64,000 nucleotides of DNA from Streptomyces sp. CB01635 (GTDB lineage Bacteria; Actinomycetota; Actinomycetes; Streptomycetales; Streptomycetaceae). This document shows positions 43,223-51,853 of the stretch, in pieces. The DNA is taken from contig NZ_NNBL01000003.1 in NCBI RefSeq assembly GCF_002803065.1, positions 186,001-250,000 of the forward strand, in the 5' to 3' direction. The notes under the pieces are model-generated. The model searched no databases, was not told the DNA's origin, and was given only the letters and a program-made list of their open reading frames with translations. Positions within the stretch are counted from its first letter, which is position 1. The number at the start of each line of letters is the position of its first letter. A program made the position numbers and the translations under genes.

Positions 43223-43876
43223 TCACTGGCCGTCGATGGTCCCGGGCAGCAGTGAAGGATCGGTGGCCGCGCCGCGCAGACGGTTCAGGATGGCCGTGGC
43301 TGCCTTGTCGTAGCTGGTGAACTCGTCGTGCAGGACGGACTCGGCGTTGGCCATCTCCAGGAGCGCAACCAGTTCGAAGGCGAGCTGGGGGACATCGATG
43401 TCCTCCGCGATCTCCTCTGTCTGCTGCGCCTCGACGATGGTCTGTTCCAGATACGTGGACCAGTCGGTGCGGGCCGCGGCGAGGGTGTCGTGCACCTTGC
43501 CCGCGCGGGCGTCGTACTCCGCCGATGTCGAGTAGAAGAAGCAGCCGCCGGAGAAGACGCGCTCGCGCGAGTAGGTGAGCCAGCTGGTGCACACGCGCCA
43601 CAGCCGGTTGATCCCCGGCGGGAGTTCACGGGCGGGCTGGACCACATGCTCCAGAAAGACCTTGATCGCCGCACGCACCGTGGCGAGCTGGAGGTCCTCC
43701 TTGGAGCCGAACAGAGCGAACACGCCGCTCTTGCTGAGCTTGAGCTCGCCCGCGAGCCGGCCGAGGGAGAGGCCCTCCAGGCCTTCGACGGATGCGACCT
43801 GCATGGCGCGCTTGAGGACCAGCTGACGGGTCTGATTCCCGCGGGCGACCCGTCCGTCGATGTGTGTCGCTGCCAT
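43223..43876 (-). CDS. TetR/AcrR-family regulator
   Basis: A 217-aa regulator. The helix-turn-helix reads LVLKRAMQVASVEGLEGLSLGRLAGELKLSKSGVFALFGSKEDLQ, a textbook TetR N-terminus. The C-terminal domain with CTSWLTYSRERVFSGGCFFYSTSAEYDARAG is the TetR_C (YP_YxxxF/GGCF) type seen in regulators of short-chain dehydrogenases and transport genes. The ATG at 43876 has an AGGAACAGCC site upstream. No target gene lies divergently next to it; the following 700 bp has no recognised gene, so the target is unknown. Confidence 0.92.
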   Translation of the reverse strand: MAATHIDGRVARGNQTRQLVLKRAMQVASVEGLEGLSLGRLAGELKLSKSGVFALFGSKEDLQLATVRAAIKVFLEHVVQPARELPPGINRLWRVCTSWLTYSRERVFSGGCFFYSTSAEYDARAGKVHDTLAAARTDWSTYLEQTIVEAQQTEEIAEDIDVPQLAFELVALLEMANAESVLHDEFTSYDKAATAILNRLRGAATDPSLLPGTIDGQ

Positions 43877-44586
43877 GGCTGTTCCTACCTGTCCCAGGTG
43901 CTCGTGGTGCGCGATAGGGAACCAGTGTACCGATTAAGTGGACGGTCGTGCGGTCAGTGGAGAGTGGGTGGCGCTGACGGCGCAGGGCAACCCCGGCGTC
44001 CCTGAGGCCGCCGGGGCCCCGCCCGCCTCGAAGTGGCCCCGCGCGCTCAGTCCGCCGCCGGGAACGCACCCGTCTCCGCCGGAATCACACCGGTGTCTTC
44101 GCTTCTTCGCTGCTTCAGGCACTGGCCGCCGCCGGGTGGACACCCATGCCCAAAGGGGACGCCTTGCTGCCGTGGACGAGTTCCGGCAACGGCCCTCTGC
44201 CTCACGGGGGTACAGGGGCTGGGTGGTGCGGTGGGGCCTCGGCCCCGCCGGGACGCTCGCCCTCGCTGTGGTGTTCGCAGTCCGGCGTGAAGCCTCCGGC
44301 AGAGCGTGACCGGTTCGGCGACGAGCCCGACGCCCTCTTGATCATTCTGGGTTCCGGAGTCTTCGCCTGCGCCGTGGTCGCGGCGGTGGCCCGCGCCGAC
44401 GGCCGTACCCTCTCCCGCCAGCTGTCCGCCTCGCCCCGGTGGCACGCGAGGAGCGTCGGGCTGGTGAGACCGGTGTTCACGGTAGGTGGCAACCTCACCT
44501 CTGTCGGTCGGGATTTCCGGAGTCCGGCAACCGGCCTTACCCCCACCGTCAAGCAGACATCAACTGTGCGCTAGAAAGGCGTCAGG
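43877..44586. other. Long intergenic region, no gene recognised
   Basis: About 710 bp between the TetR gene (minus) and the PucR-type regulator (plus). It probably holds both promoters. Plus-strand readings in the middle are Ala/Pro/Gly-rich without a domain. A divergent TetR target would be expected here, and its absence suggests a deletion. Confidence 0.4.
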
Positions 44587-45675
44587 ATGTCGGCAGGAAC
44601 ACGGGGACAATGTATGACCGAGCGCGGGCAGGCCATACCGGAGGAGTACCTCGACGGTTTCGCCGCCATGCTTGCCGACGCCGGTGCGACCGGGCGCCGA
44701 CTGAACCGTGACGAGCTCGCCTCGCGGCGTGATCTGGGAGAGCGGGCGGCGGAGGCCGGCCTGGGACTGCGTGCCCTGGTCGGCGCGCATCTGGCGTTCG
44801 CTCGTACGCACGTGGGTGGCGGTGTCACGTTGGACAGCGTGCTCGGCGCGCTGGAACAGGCCGTCGACGCCTTCGCCGAGGGCTACGAGCGCGCCCAGCG
44901 CATGGCCGTGCGCCAAGAGGAGGCGGCTCGCCGGGAGTTCATCGACGACCTGCTGTACGGGCGCAGTGATCTGGGGTTGCTCGCCCAGCGCGCGGAACGC
45001 TTCGGGCTGCGGCTCTCGTACGCGCACGCCGTGGCGGTGGCGCAGGGCGAGGTCGCGTACGACGCGGGTGATGCCGTGCCGCGGGATGTGGAGCGGGCGC
45101 TGATCTCCCGGTTCGGTGACCGGAGCATCCTTCTGACCACCAAGGACGGCCGGTTGATCTGCATCGCGCCGGGTGACCAGGACGAGGTGCTGGCGTTCTT
45201 CGCGAAGCAGGCGTACGCGGCCACGGACGGCGGTCGTGTCGCCATCGGCCGCGCCCAGCCGGGTCCCGGCGGCGTCGTCCAGTCGTACGAGGAGGCACTG
45301 GGCGCCCTCGAGCTGGCCGAGCGGCTGGAGTTCGACGTCCCCGTCCTGCGCTCGGCCGACCTCCTCGTCTATCCGGTCCTCACCCGCGACCGGCAGGCCA
45401 TGGCAGACCTGGTCACGACGACGCTCGGTCCGCTCCGCAAGGCGCGTGGGGGCGCCGGACCGCTCATCGAGACTCTTGCCGTCTACTTCGACTCGGGCTG
45501 TGTCGCTGCCGAGGCAGCCCGCCGCTTGTCGCTCAGCGTGCGCGCCATCACGTATCGCCTCGAACGCATCCACAAACTCACCGGGGCCGACCCCGCCGAC
45601 CCCGTGCACCGCTACACGCTGCAGACCGCGGTCATTGGCGCCCGGCTCCTCGACTGGCCTGCTCAGCCGCTGTGA
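44587..45675 (+). CDS. PucR/CdaR-type regulator
   Basis: A 362-aa regulator of the PucR/CdaR class. An N-terminal helical input domain ends with YERAQRMAVRQEEAARREFIDDLLYG, then comes a GGDEF-like/CdaR middle region (ILLTTKDGRLICIAPG, GVVQSYEEALGALELAERL). The C-terminal PucR helix-turn-helix is LIETLAVYFDSGCVAAEAARRLSLSVRAITYRLERIHKLTGADP, the family signature. Targets are usually catabolic genes, but none is adjacent. AGAAAGG precedes the ATG. Confidence 0.9.
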   Translation: MSAGTRGQCMTERGQAIPEEYLDGFAAMLADAGATGRRLNRDELASRRDLGERAAEAGLGLRALVGAHLAFARTHVGGGVTLDSVLGALEQAVDAFAEGYERAQRMAVRQEEAARREFIDDLLYGRSDLGLLAQRAERFGLRLSYAHAVAVAQGEVAYDAGDAVPRDVERALISRFGDRSILLTTKDGRLICIAPGDQDEVLAFFAKQAYAATDGGRVAIGRAQPGPGGVVQSYEEALGALELAERLEFDVPVLRSADLLVYPVLTRDRQAMADLVTTTLGPLRKARGGAGPLIETLAVYFDSGCVAAEAARRLSLSVRAITYRLERIHKLTGADPADPVHRYTLQTAVIGARLLDWPAQPL

Positions 45676-45689
45676 CGTGATTCGGCGTC

Positions 45690-46140
45690 ATCAGGCGCAC
45701 GGGGCGCACAGGTCGCGCGGGGACGAGCGCGCGCACTGGACCCGCCGCGCCGTCTCGCTCGCCCGCGCCCGCGACACCTTCGGCTCGGCCCCGGCCATCG
45801 CCGACTGGTGCGCCGAACCCGCGGCCGGTACAGGCGACGCCCCGACCGCCGACTACCTCTTCGAGGAGTCCGCCCAGGTCTCGACGACCACTACGCGGCC
45901 CAGGCCCGGACACTCACCGCGAACGCCGAGGCAAGCCTGCTCAAGTTCGCCGAACTGCTCGGCACCCTCGCGCCCCAGCAGGCCGCATGCTGGGCGGAGT
46001 TGAGGGCCGCCCACGCCCGCGCCCGCACGCTCGGCGGCGCGGACGGCGACCCCGTCGTCCGCGCGGTCGCCGCGCTGGGCCCGCTGACCGGCCGCATCGC
46101 CGCTGGCGAGTCCGAGATCACTCGCGTCACCGACCCTCCG
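45690..46140 (+). pseudogene. Unidentified protein gene with a frameshift near 45880
   Basis: One frame reads AVSLARARDTFGSAPAIADW then CAEPAAGTGDAPTADYLFEES. Near 45880 the coding signal moves to another frame: DDHYAAQARTLTANAEASLLKFA then AELRAAHARARTL and VVRAVAALGPLTGRIAAGES. Both parts have strong Streptomyces codon bias. Together they resemble a helical soluble protein of about 140 residues. No start codon or ribosome site is evident, and I do not recognise the family. Probably a decayed gene. Confidence 0.4.
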
Positions 46141-46243
46141 TGCGTAGGTAACCATTGTCATTCGCAGTGCAGCGCTGCCGCTGTCGATGTCCCTCAGTCC
46201 GGTGGCGAAGGCCGTCCCGGCTCCGCGCCGTAGGGTTGCCGGT

Positions 46244-46894
46244 ATGGATCTTGTGGGGCTTTGCCGGGCTGTCGACGAGGAGTTCGCGGTTACCGGGGTG
46301 GGCACCCCTCCCTGGCCCGATCCGCATCCGGGTGGCGAAGTGCGGGACGAGGAGTATTCACGGTGTCTGGAGCCGGCGAAGTACCTCGTTCTCGCTGCCC
46401 GGGCCGAGGCCTGGACACGGGCGTTGTCCCGGCTCGGGCTGGCCGAGGTGGAGACGGTTGCGGACCCGGCGGCGATCTGGCGGCGGGCGCCGGACGTGGG
46501 GGTGAGCGACGCTGTCCGGCTGCACCCGGTGCGCGCACACGCCGTACCTCTCGTCTTCGGGTTCTCGGCCATTGACAAGGTTCCCGGGACGGTTCTCGTG
46601 GTGGGGGCGGGGGACCCCGCGGTGACTCTCGAGCAACTTCCGGACTGTGGCTGCGACGCCTGTGACAGCGGTTCCGCCGACCTGCTCGAGGTGGTGGACG
46701 AAGTAGTGGCCGCCGTGGTCACCGGCACGTTCGTGCACGTCGACGCCGGGCACGGGCGAGAGATCGTGTGTACGGGGGACAGCTGGTCGGCGAGCAACTG
46801 GGATGCGTCCGGGCCGCCGGTCGAGGAGGCGCTTGCCGCGGCGCGGGCCGGGCGGTCGCCGTTCCGCGTTGTGCGTGGGACGGCCTGGGAGTGA
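46244..46894 (+). CDS. DUF6226-like conserved hypothetical protein
   Basis: A 216-aa protein. EYSRCLEPAKYLVLAARAEAWTRALSRLGLAEVE and LPDCGCDACDSGSADLLEVVDEVVAAVVTGTFVHVDAGHGREIVC show the conserved core. The CGCDACDSGS Cys motif could bind a metal. I recall this pattern as DUF6226, a streptomycete family of unknown function. The ATG at 46244 has no strong ribosome site (GGTTGCCGGT upstream). No genomic clue to its job. Confidence 0.75.
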   Translation: MDLVGLCRAVDEEFAVTGVGTPPWPDPHPGGEVRDEEYSRCLEPAKYLVLAARAEAWTRALSRLGLAEVETVADPAAIWRRAPDVGVSDAVRLHPVRAHAVPLVFGFSAIDKVPGTVLVVGAGDPAVTLEQLPDCGCDACDSGSADLLEVVDEVVAAVVTGTFVHVDAGHGREIVCTGDSWSASNWDASGPPVEEALAAARAGRSPFRVVRGTAWE

Positions 46895-47232
46895 TCACCC
46901 GTGAACGGGGAGGACGCTGTTGGGGAGGGTGACGGTCCGGAGCGGACGGGGGCAGTTCGCTCTGCAGCATCCCGATTCGCCCAACGTGCGCGGGAAGTGC
47001 GTTCGCTGGGAGCGGAGACATGCGCCGCAGGTGGTGGCCGGCGCCTGCCGGTGAGGTCACGTCACACGAAATCGATGGCCAGCCACTGGCCGTCCAGCCC
47101 GACACCGCCACTGACGCCGGTCTCTTCTGTGGTGATGCCACTGAGCAGGGCGACGGACCGAGTACGAGTTGCTGGTCGTCGCGGAGCATTACCGGACGGC
47201 TGTGATCGACGATCCGCACCCCGTCGCCGGAG
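46895..47232. other. Intergenic with a decayed coding-like stretch
   Basis: One frame gives GEVTSHEIDGQPLAVQPDTA... and, after a frame change, YELLVVAEHYRTAVIDDPHP. Both have coding-like codon use but no start and no recognised family. The sequence ends at the 3' end of the minus-strand CoA ligase gene. Confidence 0.3.
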
Positions 47233-48819
47233 TCACTCCTCGTCCTGTCCTGGCACGCGTGCTGCGTCCTGGGTGCGCAGCAAGGACTTGACCACCTTGC
47301 CGCCTGCGTTACGGGGTAGCTCGGTGACCAGCACGAGGTCCTTGGGCCTCTTGAAAGAGGCGAGCTTCCCTTCGAGGAACCCCGTCAGTTCACGCAGCGA
47401 AAGGTCGGCTCCCGGGGTGACGGCGACGTAGGCGACCGGCACCTGGCCCCAGCGCTCGTCGGCCCTGCTGATCACCGCGACCTCCCGTACGTTGGGGTGC
47501 GTGGCGACGGCGTTCTCCAGTTCGGCGCAGTAGATGTTCTCGCCGCCGCTGATGATCATGTCCTTCTTGCGGTCGACGACCCAGACGAAGCCTTCGTCGT
47601 CCTGCTTGACCAGGTCACCGGAGTGGAACCATCCGCCTTCGAAGGCCTCCGCGGTCTCCTGCGGCTTCTTCCAGTACCCCTTCGTCAGCGTGGGCCCGCG
47701 GTAGACGATCTCACCGACCTCGCCCACGGCGACGTCATTCATGTCCGCGTCGACGACGCGGTACTGGATGCTCGGGATCGGCCGGCCGACCGAGCCGAGC
47801 TTGCGCAGGGAGTCCTCCCCACGGAGCACGCAGGTGATGGGCGAGGTCTCGGTCTGGCCGAACACTGCCACGTTGAGTGCGCCGGGGAACTTCTCGCCCA
47901 TGGCGCGCAGGGTCGCGTCGCTCGCGGGGGCGGCCCCCCAGCTGATGATCCGCAGCTTCAGGTCACGCTTGTCGATGTCGGGCTGGGCGCAAAGCAGGTC
48001 CCACTGCTGCGGAACGTTGAACACGACGGTGGCGCCTTCGCGTTCATAGGCGTCGAGCACCGCCTGCGGGTCGAAGGCCCCCAGCGGATGGATCACGACC
48101 GTGCTGCCCACCACGAAGTTCGCCACCATCGAACCCAGCCCCGCGATGTGGAAGAAGGGCGCCGTCAGGAAGCCCACATCGGAGTCGTCGAATATCTCCA
48201 TCGCGCGGATGCACGTGATCGCCTGTACCTGCATGTTGCGGTGGGACAGCATCACCCCCTTCGGCCGCCCCGTGGTGCCCGAGGTGTACATGATCAGCGC
48301 GGTCGACTCCTCACTGATGTCGGGCAGTTCCATCGGCTCGTACGCCGACAGGAAGTCCTCGTACGCGATGCCGTCTTCGGCCTCGGCCTCGCTCGATTCG
48401 CCGATGACCACGACCGTGCCGATCGACGCGGTGCTCGGTACGGACCGGAGCAGCGGCAGGAGCCGTGCGTCGACGACGATCGCCGAAGGAGTGCAGTCGG
48501 TCAGGATGTGGTCGAGTTCCGGAGGCGCGAGCCGGAAGTTGAGCGGCACGGCCATGGCCCCCAGGCTGTTCGCCGCGAACACGCTTTCCACGAACCATGG
48601 ATGGTTCAGCGTGAGCAGGGCCACGCGGTCACCCGCGGCGACGCCTCGGTCGGCGAGCGCGGCGGCCAGTTGCAGCGACCGTCGAGACAACTGCGCCCAG
48701 GTCGTGGTCACCCCGAGATGGCGCAGCGCGGGCTTGTCGGGTCGCGTCATCGCGTGGGTGGCGGCCTGGGACATCCAGTGGTGCCGGAAGGACCAGGCGG
48801 GCGCCGTGTCGGTCGACAT
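47233..48819 (-). CDS. Fatty-acyl/acyl-CoA ligase (AMP-forming)
   Basis: A 528-aa AMP-forming synthetase of the FadD class, activating a carboxylic acid with ATP and CoA. A3 motif MYTSGTTGRPKGVMLSHRN, A5 VFGQTETSP, A7 GWFHSGDLVKQDDEGFVWVVDRKKDMIISGGENIYCAE, and the catalytic A10 Lys in LPRNAGGKVVKSLL are all present. The ATG at 48819 has TGAGGAGTCGCCC upstream. It is divergent from the double-TetR regulator, and its upstream region shares a 19-bp motif with the lcp promoter. That fits CoA activation of the isoprenoid acids made from rubber by Lcp and aldehyde dehydrogenase. Confidence 0.93.
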   Translation of the reverse strand: MSTDTAPAWSFRHHWMSQAATHAMTRPDKPALRHLGVTTTWAQLSRRSLQLAAALADRGVAAGDRVALLTLNHPWFVESVFAANSLGAMAVPLNFRLAPPELDHILTDCTPSAIVVDARLLPLLRSVPSTASIGTVVVIGESSEAEAEDGIAYEDFLSAYEPMELPDISEESTALIMYTSGTTGRPKGVMLSHRNMQVQAITCIRAMEIFDDSDVGFLTAPFFHIAGLGSMVANFVVGSTVVIHPLGAFDPQAVLDAYEREGATVVFNVPQQWDLLCAQPDIDKRDLKLRIISWGAAPASDATLRAMGEKFPGALNVAVFGQTETSPITCVLRGEDSLRKLGSVGRPIPSIQYRVVDADMNDVAVGEVGEIVYRGPTLTKGYWKKPQETAEAFEGGWFHSGDLVKQDDEGFVWVVDRKKDMIISGGENIYCAELENAVATHPNVREVAVISRADERWGQVPVAYVAVTPGADLSLRELTGFLEGKLASFKRPKDLVLVTELPRNAGGKVVKSLLRTQDAARVPGQDEE

Positions 48820-48917
48820 GGGCGACTCCTCAGGGGCGTAAGGGGGCGTATCGATCGGTGGTCGCTGCGGCATTGTGCCGTTCAATGTCGCTGTTGGAGA
48901 AGCGTCTTGACGCATTT

Positions 48918-48936
48918 TGTTAATGGAAAATCACGT
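48918..48936 (+). promoter_or_regulatory. Shared 19-bp operator-like motif, copy 1 (ligase promoter)
   Basis: TGTTAATGGAAAATCACGT. It matches the copy in front of lcp/aldehyde dehydrogenase at 15 of 19 positions, including TGTTAAT and AAATCAC with identical spacing. It is about 100 bp upstream of the ligase start and 115 bp upstream of the double-TetR gene. Confidence 0.6.
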
Positions 48937-49051
48937 GGGTGGTGTCTGGGACGCGCTGGTCGAGCGGTCCGCACGCGGGTGGCCCCGGGGCCTGCTCGAC
49001 GTGTGATTGACTGGGCCGTATGGCCCTGTCTCCGCATTCGTGTGTGCGTTC

Positions 49052-50215
49052 ATGACCGCCGAGCCGACCGCGGCCACTCGCCCCCGCAACCGCAGGCAGC
49101 TCATCGTCGAGGCGGCCGGTCGGCTCTTCAGCGAGCGCGGCTACCACACGGCGTCCATGGAGGAGATCGCCGCCGGTGTGGGCATCACCGCCACGGCCTT
49201 GTACCGGCACTTCCCGAACAAGTACGCACTGTTCGCCGAGTGCGCGCATGTCATGGCGGACCGACTCGTCGGCGCGCTCGACGAGACGCCGACCGAGGCG
49301 GCCCCGGCAGACGTACTCACCGCCCTCATCCGGGTCACCGTCGCGCATCGCGCGTCGGGAGGTGTGTACCGGTGGGAGGCCAGGTACCTCGACCGCGACG
49401 ATCGCAGGCTTCTCAGGGCGAAGTTCGGGCACGTCGTCGAGCGGGTCACCGAGGCGGTGCGGCGTGAAGGTCCACTGTCCGACGAGCAGTTGCGGGTTGT
49501 GGCGGCTCTCGGTGCGATCGGGTCCATCACGATGCATCGCACCTCCATTGCTCAACGTCGGCTCGAGGAACTGCTGTTGGCGTGCGCCCTGCGCGTGATC
49601 GCGACCGACCCCGTACCGGCCATGAGCAGTAAGCGCTCCGTCGAGCTGCCGGCCCTGCCGGTGGCACGCTCACGGCGTGCGGAGATCCTCGCGGCTGCCG
49701 TCCCGCTGTTCGCCCGGGACGGGTTCGCCAACGTGACGAACGGTCAGATCGCGCAGGCGGTGGGGCTGGCCCCGTCCGCGCTCTACCGTCACTACCCGGG
49801 CAAGGTCGATATCCTGGCCGCGGCATGCCTGCAGGCGGCGGGGCTGCTGGCGCAGGCGGTGGACCGGTGTCTGCAGGAGGTGACCGGTCCGCATGACGCC
49901 GTCGTGGCGCTGGCGGCGACGTACGTGGCCTACAGCTTCGAGTACACCGCTCTCACGAGCGTTGCCGAAGCCGAGCTCGTCGGTCTGCCGGCCGACCTGC
50001 AGCGCCCCTTGGTCCTCGCGCAGCGTGAGTACATCGCTGTCTGGGAGCAGCAGTTGCGGCTTGCCCGTCCGGAGCTGGACCCGCGTCAGGCCCGGGTGCT
50101 GGTGCACGCCGGGTTCGGCGTGGTGGTCGAGGCCGGGCGGAGACTGAGATGGCAGGACAGCCCGGACCACCGGGCCGCCGTGACCAGCCTGGTCGCGGGC
50201 GCCCTGGGTCTCTGA
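49052..50215 (+). CDS. Tandem (double) TetR-family regulator
   Basis: A 387-aa protein made of two TetR units in one chain. Unit 1 helix-turn-helix: LIVEAAGRLFSERGYHTASMEEIAAGVGITATALYRHFPNKYALF (about residues 16-60). Unit 2: EILAAAVPLFARDGFANVTNGQIAQAVGLAPSALYRHYPGKVDIL (about 208-252). Both are complete, each followed by its own effector-like helical region. Such fused dimers are known among actinobacterial lipid and steroid catabolism regulators. The ATG at 49052 lacks a strong ribosome site. Its location between the CoA ligase and lcp, with a shared motif in both promoters, makes it the likely repressor of the rubber locus (compare TetR-type LcpR proteins in other actinomycetes). Confidence 0.9.
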   Translation: MTAEPTAATRPRNRRQLIVEAAGRLFSERGYHTASMEEIAAGVGITATALYRHFPNKYALFAECAHVMADRLVGALDETPTEAAPADVLTALIRVTVAHRASGGVYRWEARYLDRDDRRLLRAKFGHVVERVTEAVRREGPLSDEQLRVVAALGAIGSITMHRTSIAQRRLEELLLACALRVIATDPVPAMSSKRSVELPALPVARSRRAEILAAAVPLFARDGFANVTNGQIAQAVGLAPSALYRHYPGKVDILAAACLQAAGLLAQAVDRCLQEVTGPHDAVVALAATYVAYSFEYTALTSVAEAELVGLPADLQRPLVLAQREYIAVWEQQLRLARPELDPRQARVLVHAGFGVVVEAGRRLRWQDSPDHRAAVTSLVAGALGL

Positions 50216-50315
50216 GCAGTGCCTGGGTGTCTGAGCAGAGCCCTGGTGGAGCCGAGGGTGTCTGAGTTGAGCCCTGCGTTTCTGAGCAGAGCCTGGCTTT
50301 CTGAGCGGAGAGCGA
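50211..50315 (+). repeat. Five tandem about 20-bp repeats (TCTGAGCAGAGCC...)
   Basis: Copies of TCTGAG(C/T)(A/T)GAGC(C)CTGG(G/C)T(G/T)T begin at 50211, 50230, 50261, 50281 and 50300, i.e. with a period of 19-20 bp except one unit with 11 extra bases. They start at the stop codon of the double-TetR gene and fill most of the space to the lcp 3' end (minus strand). Confidence 0.8.
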
Positions 50316-50378
50316 GCAGATGCCCGTCCGGTGGCAGGTGTGCCGTGGGACGGGCCTGCGCGTGGTCGGTCCGGGTAC

Positions 50379-51587
50379 TCAGGAGGTCGGCCTGTTCCCC
50401 GTCGGGATCACGATGGGAGTGGTCGTCCCCGAGGAGCCGTTGTTCAGGAACGCCATGGCCAAGGCGCGCACGAACTGGTCGAACATGTAGAAGGCGCCGG
50501 GCACGACGGGTGACAGCCCCTCACGGAACAGGATGAAGGCCGGCCACGCGGTGCGGATCAGTGCCGCCGAGGCGTAGTCGCGCTTCAGCCCCAGCCAGTC
50601 GCCGATCTCGTTGCTGAGGACGTAGCGTACGAACTCGTTGAGGAATCCGCGCGTGACACCCAGGTCGACCTGCGCGGTCAACCCGAGCAGGTCCTCGGCC
50701 AGTTCGATGCCCTCGGTCGTCGGGGCGAGGATCGGTGTGAGTACCTGCCCCGACTGCGCTTCCGCGTCGGCCCACGACTTGGGGATGTACTCGTCCCGCA
50801 CGCCGAGCAGGTGCAGGGCGACCTGCCAGCTGTGCAGGAAGGCGTCCTGGTCCTCGGCCGAGAACGGGACCTTCCAGTCGAGCAGCTTCCTGCGCACGAA
50901 GGTGCCCAGGCTGTGGAAGGTGACCAGGATGTCGGCGTTGCTGATCGGGATGCGCTCGTCCGTGACCGCCGTCCAATGGGGTGACTGCGGCAGCAGGTGG
51001 CGCACCGCGGCGTGCACCACACGTGTCTTGTTGGCGGTGACCACGAACTGGCCCGTCGGTTCGAAGCCCTTCAGCTGGGCCAGGTCGTAGCCGAACGTGA
51101 ACGTCTTGGCCGCGCGGTCCTTCATGTTGGCGCCGCCTGCGGACCAGTAGACGCTCCTGGCCTCCCGCGGGATCACGGTGCTCATGATCCCGCTGCCGAG
51201 CCCGTAGAGCATGAAGAGGTACGTGTCCTTGCGCCGGTTGAAGTCGGCGGCGCGAGCCAGCTTGCCGGAATCCGCCCAGGAGGGCAGCTTGTTGACCCTC
51301 TGCAGGTATCCGGTGAGGTCGGCCGGCAAGCCGCTGGGCAGCGGGTCGTTGTTGTTCACCCACGACGCCATCGCGGTGTTGACCGCCGGAACCTGGCCGT
51401 TGTCGAAGAGTGAGGCCACCAGCTGGTCCACCTCGTCGTCCCACACGTATTCCGGGTCGGCGCCCGTGCCGGTTCCGGCGACCGAGCCCGCCGGCGACCA
51501 CGCCCACGCGTCGGTGGTGCTCGTCGCGCCCACGAGGCCCAGCGCGGCACCGAGGGACAGGACTCTTCTGCGGCTGAGATTTGACAT
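50379..51587 (-). CDS. lcp: Latex-clearing protein (rubber oxygenase), Lcp
   Basis: A 402-aa haem-b rubber oxygenase that cleaves poly(cis-1,4-isoprene) between C=C units into oligo-isoprenoids with aldehyde and keto ends, acting outside the cell. A Tat-type signal (LSRRRVLSLGAALGLVGA) is followed by the DUF2236-like core. The residues known from Streptomyces sp. K30 Lcp (E148, R164, K167, T168, haem ligand H198) recur with a constant offset of six: E142 in IPREARSVYW, R158/K161/T162 in MKDRAAKTF, H192 in KTRVVHAAVRHLLPQSP. ATG 51587 gives a length like K30 Lcp. It is divergent from an aldehyde dehydrogenase. Confidence 0.93.
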   Translation of the reverse strand: MSNLSRRRVLSLGAALGLVGATSTTDAWAWSPAGSVAGTGTGADPEYVWDDEVDQLVASLFDNGQVPAVNTAMASWVNNNDPLPSGLPADLTGYLQRVNKLPSWADSGKLARAADFNRRKDTYLFMLYGLGSGIMSTVIPREARSVYWSAGGANMKDRAAKTFTFGYDLAQLKGFEPTGQFVVTANKTRVVHAAVRHLLPQSPHWTAVTDERIPISNADILVTFHSLGTFVRRKLLDWKVPFSAEDQDAFLHSWQVALHLLGVRDEYIPKSWADAEAQSGQVLTPILAPTTEGIELAEDLLGLTAQVDLGVTRGFLNEFVRYVLSNEIGDWLGLKRDYASAALIRTAWPAFILFREGLSPVVPGAFYMFDQFVRALAMAFLNNGSSGTTTPIVIPTGNRPTS

Positions 51588-51853
51588 TGACTTGCTCGCT
51601 TTCCTGGTAGGGCGTGCGGCGCATCTCGCCTCGGATGGCGGTGAGTTGGCGTTGCCGGCACGGTTCAAAGCTTGTTCCAGGATGTGATTTCTGATTAACA
51701 TAGCGAGGTGCGCTGCCGTCGACAAGGGCATCGACGTGACCGACGAGCCACCGCCGGTCCGGGCCCCCGGCCCGCCGGATCCGCACCGGGCGAGCCGGAG
51801 GCAGGGCCACGGCATTCCGGCTCGAACCAGTCCCGTACGACCGAGGAGCCCGC
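51588..51853. promoter_or_regulatory. Divergent lcp / aldehyde dehydrogenase promoter region
   Basis: A 266-bp region. Its left third is AT-richer than average and holds copy 2 of the shared 19-bp motif. It must contain the lcp promoter and that of the aldehyde dehydrogenase gene. Confidence 0.55.
51682..51700 (-). promoter_or_regulatory. Shared 19-bp operator-like motif, copy 2 (lcp promoter)
   Basis: TGTTAATCAGAAATCACAT on the minus strand, about 95 bp upstream of the lcp start. It forms a quasi-palindrome with TGT at one end and ACA (18 bp later) at the other. It matches copy 1 at 15 of 19 positions. Confidence 0.6.
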
